32,677 nucleotides of DNA. Source: a virus. Below, one piece after another: positions 6,222 through 17,100 of the stretch. Below the pieces are notes generated by a model. The model was not told the origin of the DNA. It worked only from the letters and a program-made list of their open reading frames with translations, and did no database searches. The stretch's first letter is position 1. The number at the start of each line of letters is the position of its first letter. A program made the translations under genes and the position numbers. The stretch covers positions 1 through 32,677 of the IMG/VR virus record IMGVR_UViG_3300047557_000801; one strand, given 5' to 3'.

Positions 6222-8657
6222 ATGGCTATAGAATATTTAGGAAAAATATTAGATCTTAAGAAACCAGATGGGACAGCCATACTGTCCTCGCCAGCTCAAA
6301 CTATTTTAAATTTGGGATCGGCATCTAATATTACAAAGTTAACAGTATCTAAAGCAACAGATTTTTTAAAAAACGGCACATCATCTGTAATTTCAGATCC
6401 AAAAAAATCTACAGCATCGTCTATAAAAAATCTTCCAAGTTTAATACCAAATCCAATGGAACAGTTTTCTTCTTATTCTGTTTTATGGACACTGGCCTGT
6501 CTTACTCCAGAACAATTTAATAATCCGTCTTCATATAGATCCAGCCCCCAAGCATTAAAAGATGTTGTATTTTCTTCAGGCGGAAGATTCAACGATCAAC
6601 GAGTTAAAACTTTTTTTGGTAGCCCTGAATATTATATCAATAACTTCCAGATGAATTGTATCATAGGAGCCAATGAAAAGACAGGAAACAGCAATGCTGT
6701 AAAATTTTCTTTTGAAATAATTGAACCGCACTCGATGGGACTGTTATTACAAAGTATGCAAAATGCTGCGGTCAAAGCAGGATACCTCAGCTATCTTGAT
6801 AATGCTCCTTACGTATTACGTATGGATATACAAGGCTATGACGAATTAGGAATAGTGATTAAATCGATCAAACCTAAATTTTTTACAATGAAACTGACTT
6901 CGATGAAGTTTACAGTAAACGAAGGTGGATCAAATTATAAAGTTGAAGCCATACCTTATAACCATCAGGGATTTGCAGATGCGATTAATACGACCTACAA
7001 CGATTTAAAAATTTCCGGAGATGTAACCGGAAAAGGTATCGTATCGGAAGTGTTATCCACTAGCAAAGACAGTTTAGTTGCTGTGCTGAATCGCAACGAG
7101 GAAAAATTAAAGTTAGAAGGAAAAATAGGTGTCCCTGATCAATATGCTGTACAATTTCCAAAGCTATCCAGCGATTGGTATTCGTCTGCCGGAAATGTAC
7201 TAGCACCGTCTCGAGCAACCGTTAATCCCTTGGCCGGGGTGGCCCCGAGTATTTCTGGAGGAGCAGCGAAGCCCGAGGATCCAGCAGCCATGCCAATGAA
7301 TGAACTAGGTGGCGCCAGTTTAGGGTTCGATCAATTAAGAGGCGGCAACACACTATTCAAACGTGCAAGTGATCAAATTGATTCTAAAACGGGTCTAGTT
7401 AAAAGAGATGGAATGACCATAGATCCTAAAGCTAGAGCTTTTCAATTCGGTCAAGGCCAGTCGTTGACCGCTATGATCAATCAAGTAGTATTAAGTTCTG
7501 ATTATGCTAAAAAAGCTATCACAAACGAACCCACCCCCGAAGGATATATCAAATGGTTTAAATTAGATGTCCAAGTAGAACTTTTAAAACTTGATCCAAT
7601 CACTGGAGATTACGGTAAAAAAATTACTTACAGAGTTGTTCCTTATTTCATACATCAATCTATATTTGCCAATCCCAATTCTGCTCCTATCGGTTACGGC
7701 GAATTGATGAAACAAGTTTGTAAAGAATATCAATATATCTACACAGGACAAAATGTTGATGTTCTTAAATTTGATATCAATATTAATAATTTATTTTATA
7801 CAGGAGCAAATCCTAGTCCCGAAAATGAAGGTTCAAAAACTTCCAATCAAGATCAAAAATTATCTGAACAACGAAATAATACTGCTAGAACAGGCAAAGG
7901 TCAAGCACCGGCAGCTCAAGCAGCACAGATGGGAAGATCCAGACCTAAGAGAGATCCTAGACTATTGGCAGGTTATAAAGGCGGTAATCCAGATAAGACC
8001 ACTGAACAAAATATTGCAGAAAATTTTCAACAGGCATTTATCAGCGGCAGCAGTGCTGATATGGTATCTGTAGATTTAGAAATTATAGGCGATCCTTTTT
8101 GGTTGGTCGATAGCGGGATGGGAAATTATTTCGCGGGAGCTCCTTCAGAGACTTCTCAGGTCACTAACGACGGAACTATGAATTACGAAAGCGGAAACGT
8201 CTATGTATATCTTACTTTTAAAACACCCGCAGATATCAATGAAACCACAGGTCTTTATGATTTTTCAGTGGCAGGAAAAGAAAGTCCTTTTGGCGGAATT
8301 TATCGTGTTAACATGTGCGAAAATTATTTTCAAGAAGGACAGTGGAGACAGAAACTAAAATGTCTTAGAATGCCAGGCCCCCAAGGCCCTGAGGCCAATA
8401 AGAAAACCGAAGGAAATACTCCTTTACCGGTATCTTCGCAGGATAGCAGAACAACCGAAGTTGGACAACAAGAACCACCTAGACAGTCTCCCATTGACGA
8501 TACTAATCAAACGTCTCCGACAGTGGCTAGCGGATTAAGCCCAACTAACACTGCAGGATCTTCTTCATCAGCTGCTGCTGCAAAAACAATAACAACATCT
8601 AATACCGCAGCCGGAAGAGTTGGTTTTAGATATTACAGAGATTTAGGACAAAATTAA
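6222..8657 (+). CDS. Baseplate hub protein in gp27 position
   Basis: This 811-residue structural protein is preceded by AGGAG six bases before the ATG. Residues about 100-250 contain PEYYINNFQMNCIIGA, VKFSFEIIEPHSMGLLLQ and APYVLRMDIQGYDELG. This pattern suits the tube-like domains of contractile-tail hub proteins. A second structured block (about 420-530) and a third (about 620-720, ending LKCLRMPGPQ) follow. The last 85 residues are Ser/Thr/Pro/Asn-rich and probably disordered, ending in RVGFRYYRDLGQN. It sits directly before the gp5 spike gene, where T4-like phages need the gp27-type trimeric hub that holds gp5. That role is inferred from position and pattern, not clear sequence identity. 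It is about twice the length of T4 gp27 (391). Confidence 0.65.
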   Translation: MAIEYLGKILDLKKPDGTAILSSPAQTILNLGSASNITKLTVSKATDFLKNGTSSVISDPKKSTASSIKNLPSLIPNPMEQFSSYSVLWTLACLTPEQFNNPSSYRSSPQALKDVVFSSGGRFNDQRVKTFFGSPEYYINNFQMNCIIGANEKTGNSNAVKFSFEIIEPHSMGLLLQSMQNAAVKAGYLSYLDNAPYVLRMDIQGYDELGIVIKSIKPKFFTMKLTSMKFTVNEGGSNYKVEAIPYNHQGFADAINTTYNDLKISGDVTGKGIVSEVLSTSKDSLVAVLNRNEEKLKLEGKIGVPDQYAVQFPKLSSDWYSSAGNVLAPSRATVNPLAGVAPSISGGAAKPEDPAAMPMNELGGASLGFDQLRGGNTLFKRASDQIDSKTGLVKRDGMTIDPKARAFQFGQGQSLTAMINQVVLSSDYAKKAITNEPTPEGYIKWFKLDVQVELLKLDPITGDYGKKITYRVVPYFIHQSIFANPNSAPIGYGELMKQVCKEYQYIYTGQNVDVLKFDININNLFYTGANPSPENEGSKTSNQDQKLSEQRNNTARTGKGQAPAAQAAQMGRSRPKRDPRLLAGYKGGNPDKTTEQNIAENFQQAFISGSSADMVSVDLEIIGDPFWLVDSGMGNYFAGAPSETSQVTNDGTMNYESGNVYVYLTFKTPADINETTGLYDFSVAGKESPFGGIYRVNMCENYFQEGQWRQKLKCLRMPGPQGPEANKKTEGNTPLPVSSQDSRTTEVGQQEPPRQSPIDDTNQTSPTVASGLSPTNTAGSSSSAAAAKTITTSNTAAGRVGFRYYRDLGQN

Positions 8658-8667
8658 AAGGTAATCA

Positions 8668-10260
8668 ATGGCACAGTATACTAGACCGTCAGCGGAAAAC
8701 GATGGCAGAAGTGGTGGACTTACCGATGGCATATATCTAGCCAGGGTGATCAGTCACTTAGATCCTACGTTCATGGGTTCTTTAGAAGTTACACTTTTAA
8801 AAGATCAAAATAACACCCCTGGCGACGATTCTCAAATTTATATCGTCAAATATGCGTCACCGTTTTTCGGTTATACCCCATTTGAATTTATGGGAAAAAA
8901 TGACGGAACAACATCTACTTTAGACGGATTTAATGATACACAAAAAAGCTATGGAATGTGGTTCGTTCCTCCCGATGTCGGTGTTAATGTGTTAGTATTA
9001 TTTGTAGATGGTGATCCCAGTCAAGGATATTGGTTTGCCTGTGTGCCAGGAAGGTATATCAATAATATGGTTCCGGCGATAGCAGGTTCTTTACAAAATT
9101 CTTTAGATCCTGAAGATAAAGCTAGATATGGAAATACCAAACAGCCTTTACCTGTAGCTGAAATTAATAAACGCATCAACGGTGAAAAACAAGAAATAGA
9201 TCCAGAAAAAATTAAAAAAGTCGTACACCCTATCGCAGATAGATTTTTAGAACAAGGTTTATTAGAAGATGATGTAAGAGGAGTGACTACTTCTACTCCT
9301 CGCAGAGAAGTTCCAGGAATGGTATTCGGAATTTCAACGCCGGGCCCGGTTGACCGCAGAACCAATGCTAAAAAAGCTGTAATAGGAAAAAATGACAGTA
9401 AGTCTGATCCTGTACCAGTCAGTAGATTAGGTGGTACTCAAATAGTCATGGATGATGGTGATGACAGATATCATAGAGAAAAATCAGCAGCTGAGGGGCC
9501 TGTAAAATATGTTGATCTTTTACAAGAACCTAGTCCGACTAAAAGTCAAGCAACGATTCCTTATAGCGAATATTTTAGAGTAAGAACTAGAACCGGACAT
9601 CAGTTATTGATGCATAATTCTGAAGATTTAATCTATATCGGCAATGCTAGAGGTACCACTTGGATCGAGATGACTAGCAATGGCAAAATTGATATATTTG
9701 CACAAGACAGTATTAGTATTCATACTCATACAGATTTGAACATTAGAGCAGATAGAGATATTAACTTAGAAGCCGGAAGAAATTTCAATGTTAGAACAGA
9801 AAGTGGAAAGTTTCATGCAGAAATAGCTACCGATGCCGAATGGTTAATTAATAACGATTCTAAAATAACCGTGGGTGCTAATCAAGATATTTTAATCGGC
9901 GCAAAATTAAAAATCTCTGCAAACAATGATTTGGATATTGCAACTAATACAGAATTAAAAGTTTCTGCAACAGCAGATATTAGCATCGGCTCCGCATCAG
10001 AATTAAAAATGAACGGAACTAAAATTAATCTCAACGGCCCCAATAATGCTGTAACAGCAGCAGCGGCCGATTTTGTTAAACCTTACGATCTTAGAGATAA
10101 TCCTGCAACTAGTATTACTGCCGGATGGGAAACTAAGAGGTATCAATCTGGTATAGTAAAAAGTATCATGAAACGTATACCAATGCATGAACCTTGGCCT
10201 TTGCACGAAAACCAAGCTCCTGATCAGTTAACACCTGATAACACAGATAGGGATGTTTAA
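8668..10260 (+). CDS. 5: Baseplate hub spike protein gp5, lysozyme-less
   Basis: This 530-residue protein forms the membrane-puncturing spike. Residues about 20-140 look like the gp5 OB-fold (GIYLARVISHLDPTFMGSLEV, then VGVNVLVLFVDGDPSQGYWF). A linker follows with PGMVFGISTPGPVDRR and the KYVDLLQEP segment. From about 300 a triple beta-helix region begins: FRVRTRTGHQLLMHN, then 8-residue-like strand repeats from DIFAQDSISIHTHTDL through ELKMNGTKINLNG (about 340-455). The C-terminus holds IPMHEPWPLHENQ, typical of marine T4-like gp5. The T4 gp5 lysozyme domain (about 165 residues between OB-fold and helix) is absent, and no muramidase Glu/Asp/Thr triad is visible. It is preceded by AAAAGG. Confidence 0.88.
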   Translation: MAQYTRPSAENDGRSGGLTDGIYLARVISHLDPTFMGSLEVTLLKDQNNTPGDDSQIYIVKYASPFFGYTPFEFMGKNDGTTSTLDGFNDTQKSYGMWFVPPDVGVNVLVLFVDGDPSQGYWFACVPGRYINNMVPAIAGSLQNSLDPEDKARYGNTKQPLPVAEINKRINGEKQEIDPEKIKKVVHPIADRFLEQGLLEDDVRGVTTSTPRREVPGMVFGISTPGPVDRRTNAKKAVIGKNDSKSDPVPVSRLGGTQIVMDDGDDRYHREKSAAEGPVKYVDLLQEPSPTKSQATIPYSEYFRVRTRTGHQLLMHNSEDLIYIGNARGTTWIEMTSNGKIDIFAQDSISIHTHTDLNIRADRDINLEAGRNFNVRTESGKFHAEIATDAEWLINNDSKITVGANQDILIGAKLKISANNDLDIATNTELKVSATADISIGSASELKMNGTKINLNGPNNAVTAAAADFVKPYDLRDNPATSITAGWETKRYQSGIVKSIMKRIPMHEPWPLHENQAPDQLTPDNTDRDV

Positions 10261-10262
10261 TT

Positions 10263-10700
10263 ATGTCAACTAAACTTTATAATCAAAAAGTTGTAGCCAG
10301 CACCAGAGCTGCGGTAACTGAAAATCAAGGTATGTTTACCTATAAAGGTTTTAGTTCAAAAGAAACGTCAAAAAATTATAAACTCTATGATATTGATCTT
10401 GTTAAACAAGATCTAATTAATCATTTTTATATACGTAAAGGCGAAAAATTAGAAAATCCAGAATTTGGAACAGTGATATGGGATATGTTGTTTGAACAGT
10501 TTACAGAAGATGTAAAAAATATTATCGCTAAAGATGTAGAAGAAATAATCAATTACGATCCAAGAATAGCAGTTAACGAAGTCCAGATAGACAGCACAGT
10601 TCAAGGTATACGAATTCAAGCTGATATAGTTTATGTGCCTTTTAATATCAACGAACGAATGACGTTTACTTTTGACAGAGCGAATTCTGTGATTATCTGA
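10263..10700 (+). CDS. 25: Baseplate wedge protein gp25
   Basis: This 145-residue member of the gp25/TssE family anchors the sheath to the wedges. The family core is clear: DLVKQDLINHFYIRKGEKL (46-63), then NPEFGTVIWDMLFE (65-78), corresponding to the conserved loop and helix of gp25, and a C-terminal beta sheet (VNEVQI...IRIQADIVYVPFN). It starts two bases after the gp5 stop, with AGGGA inside the end of gp5. Length is close to T4 gp25 (132), plus an N-terminal extension of about 15 residues. Confidence 0.93.
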   Translation: MSTKLYNQKVVASTRAAVTENQGMFTYKGFSSKETSKNYKLYDIDLVKQDLINHFYIRKGEKLENPEFGTVIWDMLFEQFTEDVKNIIAKDVEEIINYDPRIAVNEVQIDSTVQGIRIQADIVYVPFNINERMTFTFDRANSVII

Positions 10701-10730
10701 CCAGTTAATTTTTTAAGGTAAATATGGTAT

Positions 10731-13700
10731 ATGACTACAACCAGCAGACAAAATAATTTAATTTTAAACCAGGACTGGACAAGAATATACCAGACCTTTA
10801 AAAATGCAGACTTTAAATCCTACGACTTTGAAAATCTTCGTAGAGTTATTATCACATATCTGCGTGAAAATTATCCAGAAGATTTTAATGATTATATTGA
10901 AAGTTCCGAATATCTTGCTCTAATCGATGCTATTGCTTTCTTAGGACAAAGTCTAGCTTTCCGCATTGATCTAGCTTCTAGAGAAAATTTTATTGAGCTT
11001 GCCGAAACTAAAGAAAGTGTATTGCGAATAGCTCGCATGTTGTCTTACAACGCCAAGAGAAACGTAGCATCCAGCGGTCTTTTAAAATTTACTTCAGTAA
11101 CAACTACCGAGGATATATTAGATAGCAACGGAAAAAATTTAGCACAGCAGATTATTTCTTGGAATGATCCAACAAATACCGATTGGTTAGAACAGTTCAT
11201 ATTAGTATTAAATGCCGCCATGACAGATAATACAGAATTTGGTCGAAGCCAAGGCAGTGCTACGATTCAAGGAATTCCAACAGAACAATATAGATTTAGA
11301 ACTATAAGTGCTGACGTACCTTTATATTCTTTTACAAAAACTGTAGCAGCCAGAGGAATGACTTTTGAAATAGTTTCTACGGCTTTTAAAAATCGTGAAA
11401 ACATCTATGAAGAACCTCCAGTCCCAGGAAATCAATTAGGATTCGTTTATAAAAATGACGGAACAGGTCCTGGAAGCCCAAATACCGGATTCTTTCTAAT
11501 GTTTAAACAAGGAACTTTAGAATTAGCTGATTTCAGTATAGACGTTCCTACCACAAATGAAAAAATAGCAGTTGATGCGATCAATGTTAATAATGATGAT
11601 GTGTGGTTGTTTTCTTTAAATTCGGCAAATATTCAATTAGAAGAATGGACTAAAGTATCTACATTAGTAGGAAACAATATTGCTTATAACAGTGTTACTC
11701 AAGACATTAGAAACATATATGCTGTGAATACTAAAGTTGATGATACTGTAGATTTAGTATTTGCCGATGGTGTTTATGGAAACTTGCCTCAAGGAGCTTT
11801 CCGTGTATATTACAGAACCAGTAATGGTTTATCATATACAATATATCCTAATGAATTAAGAGGTATTAATATTGGTGTTACCTATCTAAACAAACAAGGT
11901 GTAGAACATACATTAACTATCGGATTGGCATTACAATCGACAGTAGCGAATTCCGCAGCATCTGAGGATATAGAAAATATTAGAACCAATGCTCCTGCAG
12001 TGTACTATACTCAAAATAGAATGATAACTGCTGAAGATTATAATCTTGCTCCGTTGGCAAGCAGTCAAAATATTATTAAAATAAAAGCAATCAATAGAAC
12101 GTCTAGCGGCATCAGCAGAAATTATGATATTATCGATGCTTCGGGAAAATACAGCAGCATCAACATTTTTTGCGACGACGGATATATCTATAAAGAAGAA
12201 ACCGAAGAAACATTAACTTTTAAATTTGATAATAGGATCGACATTATTAATTTTATAAGAAGATCTGTTGAAGCACAATTTACGAACCCAGAAGTTTATA
12301 ATTTTTATTTTACCAAATTTGATAAGATTTTATTCACTGATACTAACACTGTCTGGCAATCAATAACTTCGTCTACTCCTACAGGATATTTTAAAAATAT
12401 TGTAGATAATGCTTTATTAAAAGTTGGATCATATTCTACTAACAGTTTGAAATATCTATTTCCTGATGCTCTTATTAAATTTGTGCCACCGGCAGGGAAA
12501 GCATTTAAAAAAGGTCAACTAGTAAACGTAGATAATTTAGATTCAGAGCAAACGGATAGACTATGGACTAAAGTTATTAGAGTGGTTGGAGACGGAACTA
12601 ATGCCGGTCGGGGTGTATTAGTCAACGGATTAGGACCTATTACATTCAGCGATCAAGTTCCTTCAGGAGCTATTGCATCTAGAATAGTTCCAAGATTTAT
12701 TAATGATTTAACAGCATCTTTAGAAAATGAGATAGTAAATCAGGCTTCTCAAAATTTAAATTTTGGATTAAGATACGATTCCGTGGTTTCTGAATGGAAG
12801 ATCATAACGTCTTCGAATATTGATCTAGTAAGTAATTTCAATCTAGGTAAAGCGGGTGATACAACCAATACCAATGTTGACGCTGCTTGGTTAGTGGCAT
12901 TCGTTAAAGAATTAGATCGATATGTTGTAAGAATAAGAAAACAAAGCTATGTTTTCGGTAGTCTTGCTCAAAATCGTTTTTATTTTGACACCAATGAAAA
13001 GAAATACAATGATCAAGTAGGAAATGTAGTTAAAGACACTGTAAAAATTCTAAGCATAAACACAGATAGTAACGGAATATCAGAATTAAAACAAGATGTT
13101 TCTTTCGAAATCTCAGATACTATCAAATTTGATGACGGATATGAAAGTACCACGGAAATCAAATTATCATTTTTTGATTCAGATGATGACGGTGTGATAG
13201 ATAATCCAGAAGCATTTGAAAAAATCGTCGGAATAGATCAAGACCAGCCAGAAAAAAGATATATCTTTTTTCAAGAAGCAGTTGACGATTACGGAACAAC
13301 AATATATGAATTAATAGATAATTCAGATAATTTAATTTTAATAATAGAAAAAGAATCGTCTATAGATTTTAATGATTCAACAACCTATCCCGACGGTCAA
13401 CTAATTTATTTTTATGATATAGATGAAGACGTTGTAAAACAGGTTAATAGAACAACTAATACATTGGATCTTAAAAGAAATTATAAATCGGTTATTGGCA
13501 GAAGAAATTTAAAATTTCAATATGTACATAATGCCAGCGTAGATAGAAGAATTGATCCTAGTTCTAGCAATATTATAGATCTCTATATGTTAACCAGATC
13601 CTACGACGAAGCGTTTAGAATTTATCTAGCCGGAGGTACTCAAGTTGAACCGGAAGCACCTTCCACTGATAGTTTAAGAACTTCGTTCGGAGGTAACTTA

Positions 13701-14144
13701 GCTAATATCAAATCAATCAGCGACGAAATAATTTACCATCCAGTGAAATATAAAGTACTGTTTGGTATAAATGCAGATCCTAAATTACAGACAACGTTTA
13801 AGGTTGTAAAAAATCCTAATTTGTCTATCAATGACAACGATTTAAAAGTTAGAGTTATTACTGCAATCAATAATTTCTTTGATATTAATAATTGGGATTT
13901 TGGAGATAGATTTTATATGAGCGAGCTTACCACATATATATTAAACTCTACTGCGCCAGATTTAAGTAACATAGTAATAGTTCCTAAACAAACAAATCAG
14001 GTCTTTGGTAGTTTATTTGAGATACAAAGTAGAGCAGATGAAATATTAATTAGTGGAGCCAATGTTGACGATATAGAAATAGTATCAGCGATTACAGCAG
14101 CAGAAATTGGTGCTAGTGTTAATAATGTAGTAACTACAACTTAA
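10731..14144 (+). CDS. 6: Baseplate wedge protein gp6
   Basis: This 1137-residue protein is the main inner wedge ring component. The N-terminus (NADFKSYDFENLRRVIITYL, then ALIDAIAFLGQSLAFRIDL) is the strongly conserved gp6 start. NRMITAEDYNLAP near 430-445 is the baseplate J-type signature. T4 gp6 is 660 residues. The surplus here is a central insertion of several hundred residues, including an EF-hand-like loop at 816-827 (DSDDDGVIDNPE). The C-terminus (about 1000-1137) returns to wedge-type sequence. It is preceded by AAGG 12 bases upstream. A nearby ATG at 10723 is out of frame and closes at once. gp6 dimers link wedges through gp53 and gp7. Confidence 0.9.
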   Translation: MTTTSRQNNLILNQDWTRIYQTFKNADFKSYDFENLRRVIITYLRENYPEDFNDYIESSEYLALIDAIAFLGQSLAFRIDLASRENFIELAETKESVLRIARMLSYNAKRNVASSGLLKFTSVTTTEDILDSNGKNLAQQIISWNDPTNTDWLEQFILVLNAAMTDNTEFGRSQGSATIQGIPTEQYRFRTISADVPLYSFTKTVAARGMTFEIVSTAFKNRENIYEEPPVPGNQLGFVYKNDGTGPGSPNTGFFLMFKQGTLELADFSIDVPTTNEKIAVDAINVNNDDVWLFSLNSANIQLEEWTKVSTLVGNNIAYNSVTQDIRNIYAVNTKVDDTVDLVFADGVYGNLPQGAFRVYYRTSNGLSYTIYPNELRGINIGVTYLNKQGVEHTLTIGLALQSTVANSAASEDIENIRTNAPAVYYTQNRMITAEDYNLAPLASSQNIIKIKAINRTSSGISRNYDIIDASGKYSSINIFCDDGYIYKEETEETLTFKFDNRIDIINFIRRSVEAQFTNPEVYNFYFTKFDKILFTDTNTVWQSITSSTPTGYFKNIVDNALLKVGSYSTNSLKYLFPDALIKFVPPAGKAFKKGQLVNVDNLDSEQTDRLWTKVIRVVGDGTNAGRGVLVNGLGPITFSDQVPSGAIASRIVPRFINDLTASLENEIVNQASQNLNFGLRYDSVVSEWKIITSSNIDLVSNFNLGKAGDTTNTNVDAAWLVAFVKELDRYVVRIRKQSYVFGSLAQNRFYFDTNEKKYNDQVGNVVKDTVKILSINTDSNGISELKQDVSFEISDTIKFDDGYESTTEIKLSFFDSDDDGVIDNPEAFEKIVGIDQDQPEKRYIFFQEAVDDYGTTIYELIDNSDNLILIIEKESSIDFNDSTTYPDGQLIYFYDIDEDVVKQVNRTTNTLDLKRNYKSVIGRRNLKFQYVHNASVDRRIDPSSSNIIDLYMLTRSYDEAFRIYLAGGTQVEPEAPSTDSLRTSFGGNLANIKSISDEIIYHPVKYKVLFGINADPKLQTTFKVVKNPNLSINDNDLKVRVITAINNFFDINNWDFGDRFYMSELTTYILNSTAPDLSNIVIVPKQTNQVFGSLFEIQSRADEILISGANVDDIEIVSAITAAEIGASVNNVVTTT
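13176..13211 (+). other. EF-hand-like calcium loop within gp6
   Basis: Residues 816-827 of gp6 read DSDDDGVIDNPE. Asp at positions 1, 3 and 5, Gly at 6, Ile at 8, Asp at 9 and Glu at 12 fit the 12-residue EF-hand loop exactly. Flanking residues (LSFF before, AFEKIV after) could form short helices or strands. Dockerin or thrombospondin-type calcium loops are alternatives. Confidence 0.55.
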
Positions 14145-14149
14145 AAATT

Positions 14150-17100
14150 ATGGCAAATAAATCTTTTCCTAAAAGCAACTTACCTATTAGAAAATCAGCA
14201 GAACTATTGCCTGTTGTCTTTCAAACAGATGCCAACGATAAATTTTTATCAGGTGTTTTAGATCCACTTATACAGCCCGGGGTCTTAGAAAAGACCACAG
14301 GATTTGTTGGACGTAGATATGGTAAAACTTTCAACGGTAATGATGTTTATCTTGATACTGATCAAACACTAAGAAGCAGATATCAGTTAGAACCTGGTGT
14401 GATCTATAAGAATCATGATAAAATTGAAAATTTTTATGATTACATAGATTTTAAAAATCAATTAAAGTTTTTTGGTAATCTGGACGATAGAGACGATAAA
14501 ATCACCGACCAAGAACATTATACATGGAATCCTCCGATCGATTGGGATAAGTTTATCAACTATAGAGAATATTTCTGGGTACCCAGCGGTCCTCCTAGTA
14601 TTTCGATATTAGGACAGAGTGCTTCGATCACAAGTACCTACAAAGTAGTTTTAAGCGAAACAAATAATTCGTTTATCTTCACACCTGATTCTTATACAAA
14701 TAATCCGACAATAACTCTGTATAGAGGACAAACATATAAGTTTAGAATAAATGCTCCGGGAGAAGGATTTTCAATCAGAACAAACTATGATACTGGATCT
14801 TTGTTATTTCAAACACTTACCTTTTATAGAGCAGGAAGTTTAGTAGTTTATGATGATAAACTATGGAGAGCAAAGCAGGATGTTATGCCCAGCGACGGTA
14901 GTTCAATAACTCTTGACAGCCAAGATTGGGAATATGTAGAGCCTGCATCGTCTGGAGATGCACTTGAGTATAAAAAAGGAATTACAAATAACGGAATTGA
15001 AAATGGAGTTTTAACATTTGTAGTTCCTTACGATGCTCCGGACATTTTATATTATCAAGGACTAATAACAGCAGATGCATTTGGAAGATTTTTAATTGCA
15101 GACATTGAAGAAAACACATTTATTAATGTCGAAAAAGACATTTTAGGAAAAAGCACTTATACTTCAAGTAATGGGATAGAATTATCTAACGGCATGGTTT
15201 TAGAATTTAGGGGTAGTGTTACTCCAGAAAAATATTCTAAAGACACCTGGCTAGTCGAAGGCGTCGGTAATGCAATTACTTTAACAAAATTTTCAGATCT
15301 TATTGTTCCTGTATTAACATCAGATGTTCCTGAGGTTTTATTTGATAATGAAGGGTTTGACACACTGCCGTTCGACGATGCAGCTTCATATCCTACGTAT
15401 AAAGATTATATTACTGTCTCTAGAGACAGCATCGATAGAAACCCATGGAGCAGATACAATAGATGGTTTCATAGATCAGTTTTAGAAAAATCTTATTCAT
15501 TAAGAAATGAAGATTTTTTTGCAACAGAAGATTCTAGAGCTAAAAGACCAATTATAGAATTTTCAGCAAATCTTCAGTTGTTTAATTTTGGAACTACAGC
15601 TAAAGAAACAGTTGATTATGTTGACGACTATACCACTGATGTTTTTTCAAGAATAGAAGGCAGTTCGGGATATAATATCGACGGTGAATTTTTATTTGAA
15701 GGTGCAAGAATTCTTGTTGTCGCAGATAGAGACAGCCTAGCTAATAACAAAATTTATACAGTTACTTTTATAACACATAATAATAATAGACAAATACATC
15801 TAGTAGAATCGTCAGATTCTGTATCTGTTTTAGGTGATTGTGTTTTAGTTCGAAGAGGAAATAAAAATGGAGGAAAGATGTTTCATTTTAATGGAACATC
15901 ATGGATAGTCAGTCAAGAAAAGACGAAAGTTAATCAACCACCATTGTTTGATGCTTTTGATAGTAATGGAATAAGTTTTTCTGATTCCGAATCATATCCT
16001 ACTAGTTCTTTCGTTGGAACAAAGATATTAAGTTATAAATCTGGAAATGGTAGGATAGATAAAGAATTAGGTTTCGCTCTCAGTTATCTTAACATTGATA
16101 ATGTCGGAGATATACAATTCAATTGGGATTGGGACGACGAAATAATTAATTATACCTTAAATAGACTTCCGAAATCTGTAAAAATATCCACAGGTTATTT
16201 TAAAATTAATCCTAATAACACATATAGTAATGGTTGGTTATTAATGGATAATCAATTCTTACAGCCGATTATTGATAGTCAAATAATTGCTACAAATACT
16301 AATACAGTAATTTTTAATTCAATTGACTGGACAAAATTAGATTCAGACCCAATAATCAACATTTATATAAACGATCAAAAATATTTAGGATCTTGGCAAA
16401 GGGACTTAAACTCATTTACATTTTCGACCATATTAAAATCTAATGATGTTGTTACATTGAAAATTATCTGCGACATAGAACCCGATCAAGGATATTATGA
16501 AATTCCGTCAGGATTAGAAAAAAATCCTTTTAACGATTCTTTAAAATCTTTTACTCTAGGCCAAGCAGTTGATCATATAACTACGGCTTTGGAATTTAAT
16601 AACAATATTGTCGGAACAATACCGGGCAATTCTAATCTGAGAGATATTTCGGATTATCAAAAATATGCTAAACGATTTTTAAAACATTCCGGCCTATCGC
16701 CAATATCTGTGATGTTATTATGTGATAAGACACATAATATTATTAAATCTTTGCAATATTCTAAAAAGAGTTATACCGAATTTAAAAATAATTTCTTAGC
16801 AAAAGCAATAGAGATCGCATATAACGATAATATCTCTGATTTTGTAGATGATATCATTAATAGTTTAACAAAGACTAAAGATTTTAATAGTCCGTTTTAT
16901 GACAGTGACATGATAGGTGCAGGTGCTTTTACTAGAATAATTTATGAAGTAGAAGATGTCGGAATCAAAACTTTTTCACTAACAGAAAAATTTGATTTAC
17001 AGACTTTATCTAAAAAAGCAGTTTATGTCTATCTTAATAATAGTCAATTACTAAACACCAAAGATTATGAGTTTAATTCTACATTTGGATTCGTGAGACT

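Noticed and set aside
7753-8073. 106-residue plus-strand frame inside the hub gene
   Set aside because: Out-of-frame shadow with AT-driven Ile/Leu-rich sequence and no ribosome binding site.
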